In this document: piece after piece, positions 12,015-23,344 of the stretch | Layout: each line of letters starts with the position of its first letter | How positions within the stretch are numbered: position 1 is the stretch's first letter | Assembly (NCBI GenBank): GCA_911728435.2 | Contig: OU452211.1 | Coordinates: forward strand, 6,138,001-6,202,000 | DNA: 64,000 bases | Direction: 5' to 3' | Origin: Apoderus coryli | Taxonomy: Eukaryota > Arthropoda > Insecta > Coleoptera > Attelabidae | The notes under the pieces: generated by a model | What the model was told of the DNA's origin: nothing | Seen by the model: only the letters and a program-made list of their open reading frames with translations | The model's database searches: none | Translations under genes and position numbers: made by a program

Positions 12015-14580
12015 TGGTTTTGCGGAGATACTTCAGGTTTACCATTCATATATTGTAGTTGCTTTTATTTCTATGCTAAATATGAAGATAGGAGTATAAT
12101 GATTATATATACCATTGTTTGTTGTTATTGATGATGTTATTACTATAGTTATCTGTTTTATTTTTTATTTTGAGTCTTAAATTATAAATCTGTGAATATT
12201 GCTAGGGCTCAAGAATCAAGTTGGACCGCAGAGATAAATTGAAAATGTAGTACAATGGTATATATTTATACTCGAAATGAAAGTTTTTCAGCTGAAACAC
12301 CTACTACAACGGAAACTTCAAAAGACTCTATTTGCGAATACCTTATATACAGATTCATATTTTAATTATTATTTTAACGAAAAACTATTTCCAATAAAAT
12401 ATCTACTAAATTTCAGTTTCAAAATAAGTTTAAAAGAGGTTAAATTCGAATTCAATAAGCGCGAGAAGGAAATCCCCTCTCGAAATGCTCTGATTGGCTC
12501 GACACTTTGGGAAATAATTGTATGCTCATCAGATCGCAGTGTATCATACACTGATAGACATACAATAAAATAAAAATTAATAGCTTATCCGTATACACAT
12601 ATTGCATAATATTGGAAAGCTAAAAGTATAAAGGATTGGATGTGAAGCTTTCTACGAAATTTATTTTGACTCTGCAAATGTTAAGAGAACTTGAGTCTGT
12701 AGCATAAACAAATTCTTTAACTCCATGATAAATTGCAGTTTCATTACAATTAGACCGGTTTTAATTAATCCGATGCCGCGCCGTGCTGGTTTATCCATTA
12801 AATACGAATATACAACAACAGGTATAGAGAAAGAATAGAACCCAACTGAGCCATTTAAATCGCAATTATAGCGCATAAGTGATTGTAATTAAAATCGAAA
12901 AGCGTTTTGGCAAATAGCCGGCGAAACTTTATCATCTGAAAGTTTATTGTAAACCAAGTGATCCGAGAACGATATTATCCAATAACATGATCTGCTAGAC
13001 TCGGACTACAAGTGGGTGAACGTGTTATACATGTTGTCCCAGAGGAATAACAATCTGAAACTGCCAGCTAAAGAAATTAAACTCTGTAACTCACATCTGT
13101 GCAAAGTGTGTTAAAACGAGTTTCAGATCTACGGGAATCCACCCTAGACCTTGGACGCAATTAGGACAGCACCCCTAGGCAAAACGTGGGGGCCAACGAT
13201 GCACTTAATGACTCACATTTATCAAAAGTATCCTTTAAAATCATTTGGAAAAGTTCCTCAATATTCATGTCGTTATTTAACGTTAACAATGCCTTGTCAG
13301 AGAACTACCGGTTTCCCAAAATACTATATTTTCACCAATAATAAAAGTATTTATCGTTGTGTATCTGGTGAAACGAATCTGTCCACCTACGCCCTTTCAA
13401 TGTCCCCTTTAGGTGGTCGACAATAAATTCCATGGGAGAAAGGAGGAGTGAGAGAGATGGCTAATGTTGGCGTGTTCCGAAATGGGCCACACATAAAATA
13501 CATGAGAAGGAAAGGGAGAAAGCTTTTTGTTGCACACTATAGTAAAAAGAAGCTCATCTTTCACTTTATATACGTTTTCGATATATTGATGTTAGATTAT
13601 TCCGTTGGAATTTATGTCTATATTGGGAACAGCAAGGACATAATAACCAACGAGATACCATAGAGGTAGCTATTTATAGTGCCGAAATAAATTTACTAGA
13701 GACTGAAATGTGAAGTAATACGCGAAAAGTTTCTTTTTTGTTTCTGAAAGTTATCTAGGGAAGAATGCAGAAAGACAGTGTTTTGCAAAATGTCGATCTT
13801 GGATTGTTAAACTGTGGAGTCAGTAACTTCTCCGACAAAGCCACGCTAATGACCATGTCACAGTAATGAGCAACACACAACGGTCGTATCAAACGCATGC
13901 AAATAACAAGCAATTCGTAAATAAAAATTATTGTTAAAATTCTGTTTCGTTATGCAGGTCATATATTTTAAATTATATTGTCACACCCGGTATATTGTAA
14001 TAAAAATATTGCATCCAGTCGAACTAGGTATTTTACGCTGATTTAATAATTTATAAAAGTTCATTAAAGTTTATACATCTAACATCGATAACACTACGGA
14101 ATAGACAAATTGCTGATTCAACAAAAACGGTACGACCGACGCGACGGTAAGAATAGACAATTTCATTCCTTGATATTCGTAAGACTGGAAAAAAGAAAAG
14201 TTATACATTTTTGCGCAACTGGGAAAACGGGTTATTCTCTCCAACTTTCGACAAGTAAACTTTGAGTCTTAGAAACGATAAAAAGCACGATCTGCCTAGT
14301 TGAAGCGTGTCTTTAAGTTTTTATGAGTTTTTAACGCGCGTTAATATTATTACTACCTATAATATTAGATGTTTATAATTTTGAACATTTTGTTTAAAGT
14401 GAAAAAAAAAGATCAGCTGTGTCCAAGATGATGATTGTAATATAAGTACCAATTTTTAATTATTATAATTGTTGATTTTTGAGACTTGTCCTTTTTTTAT
14501 TACATTCGTTTACGAGGGAGAATCATTAAGATCCTCTCTTGTGGGCGATTCCCGAGTAGCTCTACAAGCCAAGCGAACAA
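12015..14580. other. non-coding; no gene recognised
   Basis: Contains the presumed 3' UTR of the preceding LINE and then sequence with no recognised coding content. One copy of a dispersed repeat (AAAATTCTGTTTCGTTATGC) lies at 13935-13975, preceded by a short AACAAGCAATTCGTAAATAA piece like the hammerhead-element tail (13905-13924). Confidence 0.5.
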
Positions 14581-14581
14581 C

Positions 14582-15957
14582 TAACCAATCAAATTACTTA
14601 ATTTTAAGTCGTGTGTCAAATTTCATCCAATCACCTCTGGATTACAGCGATAATACCCTACATGTGGTGTTTTCAGTTTGGTGATTTTTTATTTATTATT
14701 AAAAATTAATTAAACGTCAAACTGACAACTGGTTTAAAAATGTCGCGAAGATTTGGTATTGCATCTAACGATGCAATTAATGATATTATATCTAATAACA
14801 TACCAAAAAATACAATTAAATCAAAATGTATGTATGGAAAATATTTCTCGAGTTTTGTGCGACCAGCGAATACGAACTGAATGCTGAAACGAGTTTGCAT
14901 AATTTAGCTAATATATTGAAAGATTATGCGGTAAATATGAGAAAAGCTGACGGAACTGAATATAAAGAAGCAACTGTAAAAACAACTTGGAATACTACGA
15001 GTAGGGTACTCCAGGAAAAATACTTCAATGACTTCAAAATTGTATTCGACCCGTTTACCAGTGTGATATTCAAAAATGCGCAGATTACAGCAGGATCCAA
15101 ACAAACGAAAATGCAGTTCATCAAATTTGAGTTCAAGTGATTTGGCTAGAATCATTAGATTATGTGATGAATGTACAACAGAAAGTTTACAAAAAAAATT
15201 ACCATATTGTAGCTGTTGAGTTAGCTTGGAGAGGTGGTGAACCAGCTGATTGCCTTATAGATTATTTCACGATTGAGAAAAATAATGATGGAACGCCAAC
15301 CAACAGAATTGAATACAATCCAATATTCAGTAAAACATGCCAAGGAGGATCGAAACGTTGTACAAATAGTAAGTGGCTTGTTCCAAATATTGCAAACGAA
15401 AGTGCATGCCCTGTTCGGTTATTCCATAAATTATTGTCCAAAAGTGGGAAAAATATTACTTTCAGTCGCCTATTCTTGAGACCAAATCGTTTCTGGAAAT
15501 CCGAAAGTGACACATGGTTTGACAATATACCGGTGGGCAAGAACACAATTAATATGTGGACCAGATCATCCGCGCAAGCTATTGGTTTGGACACTAAGTG
15601 TAAAAAGATATCCAATCATTCGAACAGATCAACTGCAGTTATCCATTTGGCAAATAAAGGAATTCCTGAACAGCAATTAATAAAAATAACAGGACATAGC
15701 AGCTCTAATTCAATTAAACCGTACTTGAATATTAACCAAGAACGCCATGGTGAAATAATCAACACCATGCGAGGAATTTCTTCAACCGTGGAAATTAACA
15801 ATCCGTCAACTTCAGCAAACTTTTCTTCCAATTTAACATTTACCAATTGTACTTTTCACAACTGTAGTTTTAAATAAAAATGAATAATATTTGTTTGACT
15901 AAAACCAATACATTTTGTATTGAAAATTATTAAACGTCACATTGACAATCAAATTTT
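14582..15957 (+). mobile_element. Crypton-like element, copy 1
   Basis: Homologous end to end with the inverted copy at 60996-62388, which sets the limits. Homology begins near TAACCAATCAAATTAC and ends near GTCACATTGACAATCAAATTT. No TIRs are visible, as expected for tyrosine-recombinase elements. A related 17-base block (TTAAACGTCA-A/C-A-C/T-TGACA) occurs near both ends in the same orientation (14710 and 15933). Confidence 0.75.
14740..15877 (+). pseudogene. Crypton tyrosine recombinase (DUF3504-type), broken
   Basis: Start ATG at 14740 (MSRRFGIASND), identical in copy 2. The C-terminal half is a DUF3504/Crypton catalytic domain. ELAWRGGEPAD holds the first Arg, KTCQGG and CPVRLFHKLLS follow, then PVGKNTINMW, NHSNRSTAV (the H-x-x-R pair), GIPEQQLIKITGHSSSNSI (His) and the candidate Tyr in KPYL (about 15720). 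The same order is found in ZMYM2/QRICH1/KCTD1, host genes derived from Cryptons. Compared with copy 2 there is a 1-base loss near 14829, a ~29-base deletion near 15080 (after KNA) and a further shift near 15200. The frame is therefore split into three pieces even though the catalytic residues remain. It is unable to encode the full protein. Confidence 0.8.
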
Positions 15958-15990
15958 TGATATCTACAAAGTAAAAAATTATCTTATCGA

Positions 15991-16144
15991 ATACTCCTCG
16001 GGTCTTGATAAATACTCAAAATTTTGTCATAGAGAATCCTTCAAGCGAGTTGCTCAAGGATAATAGCCCTCGGTCTGCGGCAACACGCTTTCGGTATTCT
16101 CTATGACAAAATTATCTCGGTATTATCAAGACCCTAGGGGTATT
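15991..16144. mobile_element. short palindromic MITE (154 bp)
   Basis: Ends are ATACTCCTCGGGTCTTGATA and the near-complement TATCAAGACCCTAGGGGTAT. A second inner arm pair, TTTTGTCATAGAGAAT (about 16022) and ATTCTCTATGACAAAA (about 16096), is perfect. The ~50-bp loop has GC-richer sequence. Directly follows Crypton copy 1. Confidence 0.7.
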
Positions 16145-16854
16145 ACTACTGACAATATTATCACTTTTCGGGAAAGTTTTGGGGTGACACAACCCGTTTT
16201 TTTTAGCCCCTTCACAATACTTTCCCTGTGCGGGAAATGTTATTCAAACAAACAAAACAATATTATTAATATTAATAAATTAGTTCTCACTGTGTATAAA
16301 ACAAAAAATAAATAAAATACGAGAAAATACACCACTTCTGATGAAAATTATTGTTTATTTTATATTATGCATGCTTTTATTAAATTGAAAAAAAATATTA
16401 TTATAATTTTGTAATTTTATGGTTAACCAATTGATTTCTACACACAGAAATAGAATAATTTAATTTGCAACTTTCAATTCCAACTGAAAATTTCATACAA
16501 CCGAATTCCAATAGCATTAAAATAAAATATCATGTAAAGCATTAATCAGTTCCACTAGTAAGCCGAATGCGTCGGGTTGGAGAAAATACCGGTCGGTAAA
16601 TCATATCTCAATATATATGGGGTGGTATTAAATATTATGGCTAACCCCAAAAACTAATTAAACGACTAGTTTATATGTGTGCAAGCAAGCGTGTATATGG
16701 TTTAGGCTAAACAATATAGAGAAGCTTCAAGCTTTTATCCTGGGGCTATTCCGGATCATTGGCGTAGTTTGCAACGTAATTTGGTAACTATTTTCATAAG
16801 TCATTCTTCGTAGTAATACACTTATGACTAAATACTATGCTTGCATCGATGCTT

Positions 16855-16993
16855 ATACATCTTGAAGCACAAAAGACGCAAACATCGATTGGACAAAGGA
16901 TGATTGGAAAAATGTATTGTTCACAGATGAGTGTGGATTGTGTGGTTATGACAAAGATGGACGAAATAAGCGTGTTTCGTCTGCAGATCGAAA
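16855..16993 (+). pseudogene. Tc1-like transposase fragment
   Basis: The frame starting near 16868 reads IDWTKDDWKNVLFTDECG, then YDKDGRNKRVSSADR. This is the 'DW..VLFTDE' region of Tc1 transposases with the first catalytic Asp. Only about 45 residues are recognisable; there is no second Asp and no TIR. Confidence 0.65.
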
Positions 16994-17281
16994 CTAAAAT
17001 TAATAATAAACAAAATGATATAACCAAATCGAATTTGGATTTGTTACTAGTATGGTCTAGCAATACTTACCTTAAAATTACAGTGGGGATAATTAATTTA
17101 AAAAAGAACTATAAAGTATCATTACTTTATTTTGTTTTTGTAATTATTTACAATTTTAAATTAGAGCAACAAAATTTGTAATTTAATTTCGTAAGAGGGC
17201 AATTGGTTTCAGGCAAGGAAAATCTCGCCTAATATTCAACCTCGAGTGGAACAGACCAAATAGCGACCTCAAGTTTTCAAG

Positions 17282-18113
17282 GGCTGACAGGAGCGGCACT
17301 CTGTAATATGAATTTTAAGGATAGAGATAGAGAATAAGCAAGCGATAAGGATCGTTATTACTTCATTATCGGTACTCTATAAGCGAATCCTTATAGCCTC
17401 GGTAATAGTTCGACAAGTTTCGTGTTTCTCAATTGGACAGAGAAAATACTACTAAGCGTCTAGAAAACATAAGACAAATTTGCTTAAAGCCATGAAAAAA
17501 TACGATAATAAGAAGATATTTAATTGACATTAACCTCACATTTCCTTTGTTTATTTTACTTTGTATTTTGGGCTTAATCTTAATAGATTGATAGTGTTTA
17601 GTAGTTCTTTATTTGGTATTACAAAAAGCGTTGTATATATGATTGTTAAAAATGTTGCCACTGCAAAGATTCCTTGTAACAAAATCGAAAATATAGCAAG
17701 AATTCATGAAAATAGAGCTAGAAAACGGATTTAGTTTGAAGTTTACCTAAAAAATAAATAATATCACCTGAAAATCATAATACAAACAACCATAACCTAA
17801 CCTCTTTTCATTTTATGGTCATTGAATGAAGAAAGATAAAAAACCCATGCATGTATTGAATAGACTGAGACAGAACGATCATAGAAACACCTTTCAAGTT
17901 GTCTCTATCATTCGCTTCTCTATCGCCCCCTTCGCTCATGTTCAGCTAGCCACGGAAAATACGGAATCTGGTTACAGAGTACGAAATAGCGAAGCGCAGG
18001 GAATCTCTATCGCTATTTTGTTACAGAGTGCCGCTCCTGGTTACAGAGTATGAAATAGCGAAGCGAAGAGAATCTCTATCTCTATTTTGTTACAGAGTGC
18101 CACTCCTGATTGC
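17282..18113. mobile_element. TIR element with internal 69-bp tandem repeats
   Basis: The left end (ACAGGAGCGGCACTCTGTAA, 17289-17308) is the inverted form of the right end (TTACAGAGTGCCACTCCTGA, near 18088-18108). The right side contains two tandem ~69-bp units (17970-18038 and 18039-18107), each running from GGTTACAGAGTA to GTTACAGAGTGCC. The motif AATCTCTATC(G/T)CTATTTTGTT is repeated. No coding sequence and no clear target duplication. Confidence 0.55.
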
Positions 18114-19670
18114 CTTTTTTTGAAAGACATTGCCATTTTAAAATTTATTCAACTGTTAAATTTTTTTTTTATACAGGGTGTTAGTCCATTATTCCAATTT
18201 TGAATGTGTGTCACTTTCCGAGAAAGGTTTTGTAATTTTATATCTATGCGCCTTCTTAATCAATGATTTTTCAAAATTTTTATACTTACCCTAGTTTGAA
18301 CAATATCGAGTTTTTCCATAACCTCCAAATTGTTCAACTTTTAACTTAAAACAAAACATACGACAAAACACATTCGAATCAATTACAACGGGTGCAAAGA
18401 AACACATAGACTTTGGCAGGCAAAATGGAAATAGGTGAATTCTGATAATGCTGATTAATAATTGTATGCTAGTTTTTCAATAGCATTAATAAGTATTAAT
18501 TTTTATCAGCACGCCAGCATTAGACAGCATATCATTTTTTAATCACAATAAATTCGCTAACCGAAACATATGACAATGCCTAACAAAATTTACCAATACG
18601 AACAATTCAGGATGGTTTAAGCGCTTAAAAGTTGAAAAAAATTGAGGTTATGGAAAGAATCGTTCTTTTTCAAACTAAGGCAGGTATAAAAATTTTAAGA
18701 ATAATATTTTTTGTAGAAGATCATTGATTAAAAAGTCGCATAGAAATAAAATTATAAAACTTTTGTCGGAGAGTTACAGATTCAAAATTGGGATTAAAAT
18801 TATGGACTTTTTGAACACTCTGTATAACAAAGAATTTGACAGCTGAAACAATTTTAAAATAACAATAACAAAGCGGCAATATGTCAGCCGGTGAAAACCG
18901 GAGGTCGATATTTGGTCTGGTTCCAAAAATATCGAGTTTGAAAATTAAGCGAAATTTTCCTTTCGCGAAAGCAATTGTCCAGCACTTTATTTAGATGTAT
19001 TGGATTTCGTGCCTTGTTACAGTGATCGATCGCTGTTATTATGAGTATGCACTTGCACTTTAATTCACAAAAATAGTTGGGAATTTAAAAAACCCACGTA
19101 AAAGACCGTTACATCCATTCGTTGGCCATATTCAGACAAAATAAATTACTATACGAAAATATAATTAATTAATAATTACAATAACATTAAATAGTAATTA
19201 ATTACTATAATTAATTATGTTTTAACTTTGTAACAGGATGTCATAAAGCGTCATATATGCAGTCATTTTATTTAATGGGTGATTTTTTCAACCAGGAATT
19301 ATTATTTTGCTATTTTCAAAAAATCGTGTTATTCAAAACATTCTATTTTGTAAATCAAAATAAACAACGTCGAGCGTGTGCCTGTCTGTTTGGTAGTAAA
19401 TACAGGAGAAAATAATAGCTAAACAGGATAAATTTAGTTACAGGGAATTTGGAGCGAATGCAAATCTCCGCATAACAAACAGACAATATCTGAGGTCAGG
19501 AACACCGTATAGATTGTGGCAACGTGTTTGGTATTTTGTGATCTAAATTTAAGATGCCATAGCATTTGATTATTTGAATTTTGTATTATGTAGGACAAAT
19601 AATGCCAGGTGTTATGCTTGGAATATGTATGTACAATGTGGTCATTTTATCATGATATCATTTTGATAGA
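18114..19670. other. non-coding, AT-rich
   Basis: No gene recognised. ACAGGGTGTTAGTCCATTA at 18173 and a facing block with TTGAAC/CTCTGTATAAC near 18810 suggest a foldback repeat. Matching inverted blocks TTAATCAATGATTTTTCAAA (18255) and GATCATTGATTAAAAAG (18720) lie between them. Confidence 0.4.
18170..18830. mobile_element. probable ~0.65-kb foldback element
   Basis: Tips CAGGGTGTTAGTCCATTATT (left) and a right end reading AAATTATGGACTTTTTGAACACTCTGTATA form imperfect inverted arms. Inner arm blocks at 18240-18340 and 18650-18740 are also complementary (for example CGAGTTTTTCCATAACCTC against GAGGTTATGGAAAGAATCG). No coding capacity. Confidence 0.45.
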
Positions 19671-19672
19671 CA

Positions 19673-19850
19673 TTTTTAGTAGATTTTTAAAAAAAATCTA
19701 ACTATTCAGGAGATCGACACAACTACCTAACTGGTGAAATTTTAAACGCAATTTTCTTTTGTGGGAAAATATCAAAAGTCTTTTATCGCTGTAAAGCAGA
19801 TAAAAAATGCTGCAATACCCTTCGGCGGGCGCGTAGCGCGCCCGGTCATG
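19673..19850. mobile_element. possible Helitron/Helentron-like end
   Basis: A ~50-bp block, TTTTTAGTAGATTTTTAAAA through AGATCGACACAAC, is shared with 27312-27364 nearly base for base. About 110 bases on comes a GC-rich hairpin, GGGCGCG-TA-GCGCGCCC (19829-19845), in otherwise AT-rich DNA. A short terminal hairpin resembles rolling-circle elements, but no CTRR terminus was found, so the class is uncertain. Confidence 0.35.
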
Positions 19851-19995
19851 TAAGTAAATATTATATTTGTTTGAATTCATATTATGTTTGGATTCTTCGA
19901 GTTTGGAATTTACTACGTTACCAAAATCGAAATAATTTCAACATTGTCATTAGCTAATTTTGCGCTTAATTTTTCACGTAACTAGATTTGTTTTC

Positions 19996-20031
<36 letters not shown>
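19996..20031. repeat. (ATA)n microsatellite at LINE 3' end
   Basis: About eleven ATA units. On the minus strand this is the trinucleotide tail of the LINE below. The same kind of tail (TTATTATTATT) ends the LINE at 32.2 kb. Confidence 0.85.
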
Positions 20032-20032
<1 letters not shown>

Positions 20033-20473
20033 CGGACTTTATTTTCAACTCGGCGAAGATCAGCAAAGGCTGTTTGCTTAACCGAGCATATATACACGAA
20101 TTAAATACAATAGGTACTTACACTACACTATTTAAATAAACAAATTTGAGTTCTCACAAAGAAAAAAAAATATATATTAAAAGAAAACCAAAAAGAAAAC
20201 GAAATATCATGACAACAATATATCATTAGCAATAATTTTCAATAATTTTCAACAACAATAATCAAACAAACATTCATGTAACACATAAATGCAAAAACAG
20301 GTAGGGTGAGACAGAGCATCAGCCATTGTTCAAAAGGTACTCCTTATAATTATTTTTAAAGCTATAGGTTGACAGCAATTTCATTTCTGCAGGTATTTTA
20401 TTATACAAATGAGAAGCAACATAGGAGAACGAACGTTCAAATAAAGCAGATGTATGTTTTGGTATGCTGAGGA
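19996..20473 (-). mobile_element. CR1-like LINE, 3' part of interrupted copy
   Basis: Minus-strand C-terminal coding end (stop at 20319), 3' UTR and microsatellite tail. Coding from 20465 down reads IPKHTSALFERSFSYVASHL, then YNKIPAEM to KEYLLNNG. The upstream coding part resumes at 23352, on the far side of a 2.87-kb insertion. Removing the insertion and one copy of the duplicated GCTGAGGA joins the frames as RHLLS-IPKHT. Confidence 0.8.
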
Positions 20474-23343
20474 CAAAGATTAATCTACACAATAGATAGT
20501 CAGCCCAATGCATTAAAATCAGAACATCTCTAAGTATGCCTGCCACTACGTGGCGTAGACTAGCGTGTAAAGCATAGAGCAGTATTGTCACAGCCAGAAA
20601 CCGTTTTGTAGTTTATTAATATCAAAAACAAAACGCAACGTATAACAATTATTTAGATCATTTGCAACAGATATGCACCGGCAATGCTGTATTGTCAGAG
20701 AGAGAAATTGATGAAATTCTGTATTAATCTGGAGGGGATACGCAGGGAGGGTAGAAAAAAAAACAAGCGAATGTGGTGTGTGTCGTGCTGTTGCCAATTC
20801 GTCGGTAAAAGAAACACACAGGGTGATTTATTACAAGTACAGTATTGAAATAAAAGCCTAATCTCTATGAATTAAATTTAATATAATAATATTTAATCCA
20901 TGTCATACATGTTTCAAGACTAGACCAGTCCCATGATCAGTGGCGAACAATCGTTAAATGAAAAGCTTTTAGATAGAAACATACTTTTGACTAAATATTT
21001 CACGTAGACAATGTGGCAAAGATGTAACAAGATTGTTGTAGATCTTATAATACCTATAATAAAAAAATTATCAGTGCTACCTATATTATATTAGGTATAC
21101 CTATTATAATATTCTTCAGGTATAAGTTCCACTTTATCGGTTTAGGTACTTAAATTTTACTTCTTTTTAATGTTTCTTCGGGTAAATAATAAGTTCGGTA
21201 GGAATAAGGCTTTGGGTATGAAACAAAAAAGATAGAAAATAGAAATTTGATATAGGGGTAGTTCTAAGCATTTACAAGTTTGTGACGTGTAGCGATTTTC
21301 GATGCCGCCCCCGGAGGTATACATGAGGGCGGCGCAATGCCGTTTTAAATATCTCGTTTCGCTTTCTTGGAAAATAAAAAATTATAACTGATAACTGAAA
21401 CTTAGTACTTAATACGTGGGCGTAAGAGGTAAGCTCACTTCACAGGTCTCTATTAATGAAAGAAAGTTAACATTTTGAGCATCTGCGTAAAATTAAATGT
21501 ATCCGTTTGGTGGGTAGTTTTGATTACAATAAGTCGGTGCCAAGCCCAAGCCCGAAACAAAATAAATCTATATTTACCTACTACCTATTTGGCTTGGTAC
21601 CGACTATTATGTGCATTGTTGTCTTTTGAATGATATTTGTATTTTGTTATTTTTAGTATTTTTTATTAGTTCTTTTGACAGCTCTGGTGTCATCAATACA
21701 CCTGTATCCCGAATTGCACCAAATTGCGATGCTATTGAACAAGCATATAATCCTAAATATAATATTCTTTTTGAACTACCTGTATCTCGAAAACCAAGCC
21801 GTAGCGGACCCATGTACATATGAAATTTGTATCTTAAAATTAGTCAAAGAATCACCCTTTAAAGTTTGTACAAGTACTTATGCAACACCCTGTATACATA
21901 GATACTTTGATTTGCAATTTGCAAATCTGTCAAACTAGGTAATGCTGTTTTTTTTATTTACTTTCAAATATGGTATTATGTAATTGTATTCAAATTAAAT
22001 GTTTGGGGATGATATTTACGAGTTTTATTTTTTTATATAGAGAAACTGTTATTCAGTTTTTAAGGATCAATCTGAAGCAGACGATTGTACTTGTTAAAAC
22101 ATGAAAAAAGTTATTGTCGTGATACTTTTAACACCCTGTTGGTGGGTTTTTAAAGCTTTTTACGAAACGTGTTAACAATACAATCTACATAAATCGTTAG
22201 TTTTTTAAAGTTTTATGATCATTGCACAAAAACCAATATTAGGGAGACTGTAAGTTTTTTTTCAATTCGGCGTTGCAGAATTTGAACCTAATTGTGATAA
22301 TTGTGTTATTTTACTAGTATAGATATTTTTGAGTAAATTAATTCGGTTATAATCGATGAGTAGAATCTTTGGAGTAAAATACATTTCACAAAAACCCTGA
22401 ACCATATTTCTCAATAGATTTAAATTTTCATTAAAAACAGATTAAAAATTCTAATTTTTTACATCCTGCATTTCGAAACCGTATTTTTTTAAATAATTAT
22501 TGTCATGCTGGAAATTTCAAACCTTATTTACTTCAGCAACTTGTAAAAAGCACAGCCTTTTTAATATTAACATTTCTTAAAATCGATATTACGCGATAAC
22601 GATGATTTTCTATCAATATCACAGAAGGATACATTTATTACGTATATAATTTGTTAGATTTTACATCTCCGAATTGAAACACACGCAAAAAATGTGCATA
22701 AAAAAGTTAGGGTAGCATTTCACGCCTGTATGCCCCTTTAATTTACCCGCCTCTGAGATTTATTTTTTCATAATGTTAACGACAAGTTGAATCTGCTGTT
22801 TGAGTTTGATCCTTAAAACTGAATCAGGTAATAACCGGAAGTCCTATCTATAACGCCAAATTTCATTAATTTAAATATAACTTTATGATGCATCCTTATA
22901 TCCGAAATTTAAAATTAAATGACCTAAATAATATTATTTTAGTCATTTAAAATTATTGTCTAAAACATTTAATAAACCAGCCCTGTATATTTATACTATT
23001 ATAGTAATTTCTTTTATTTTCGTCCATACACATTAATCTTTACGTAGATAGGTATACGTATACCATATAATTTTAAACAAAAAACACTGCTGCACAGTAG
23101 TACATATATGATACCTATAATATAAAAACAAACTCCCACCTCGTAGGGGAAAGTATACTCGTCCTTGTCTAACATTGCCCATATGATTATTTTATTTCAA
23201 CACAATACATATAACGCCATCTACAATTTCCATAATTTCCATGGTTGCATGTTTTTCTAATAGATGTAGCTCGTGTCGAGACAGTTTCAATTTTTGTTTT
23301 ATTTCCCATATACGCTGACTATCTATTGTGTAGATTAATCTTT
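20474..23343. mobile_element. 2.87-kb TIR element inserted in a LINE
   Basis: Bounded by inverted repeats of ~31 bp: CAAAGATTAATCTACACAAT... at 20474-20504 and its complement at 23314-23343, with GCTGAC marking the inner edge of each. GCTGAGGA flanks both sides (20466-20473 and 23344-23351), an 8-bp target duplication (7 bp if the terminal G belongs to the TIR). The element splits the LINE reading frame exactly. No transposase is recognisable inside; short frames such as 21611-21938 look like chance. An 8-bp duplication points to the hAT or P superfamily, and it is probably a non-autonomous derivative. Confidence 0.75.
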
Positions 23344-23344
23344 G

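Noticed and set aside
15262..15615. 117-residue antisense frame, also seen at 61329-61682
   Set aside because: Conserved only because it is the antisense shadow of the Crypton recombinase in both copies.
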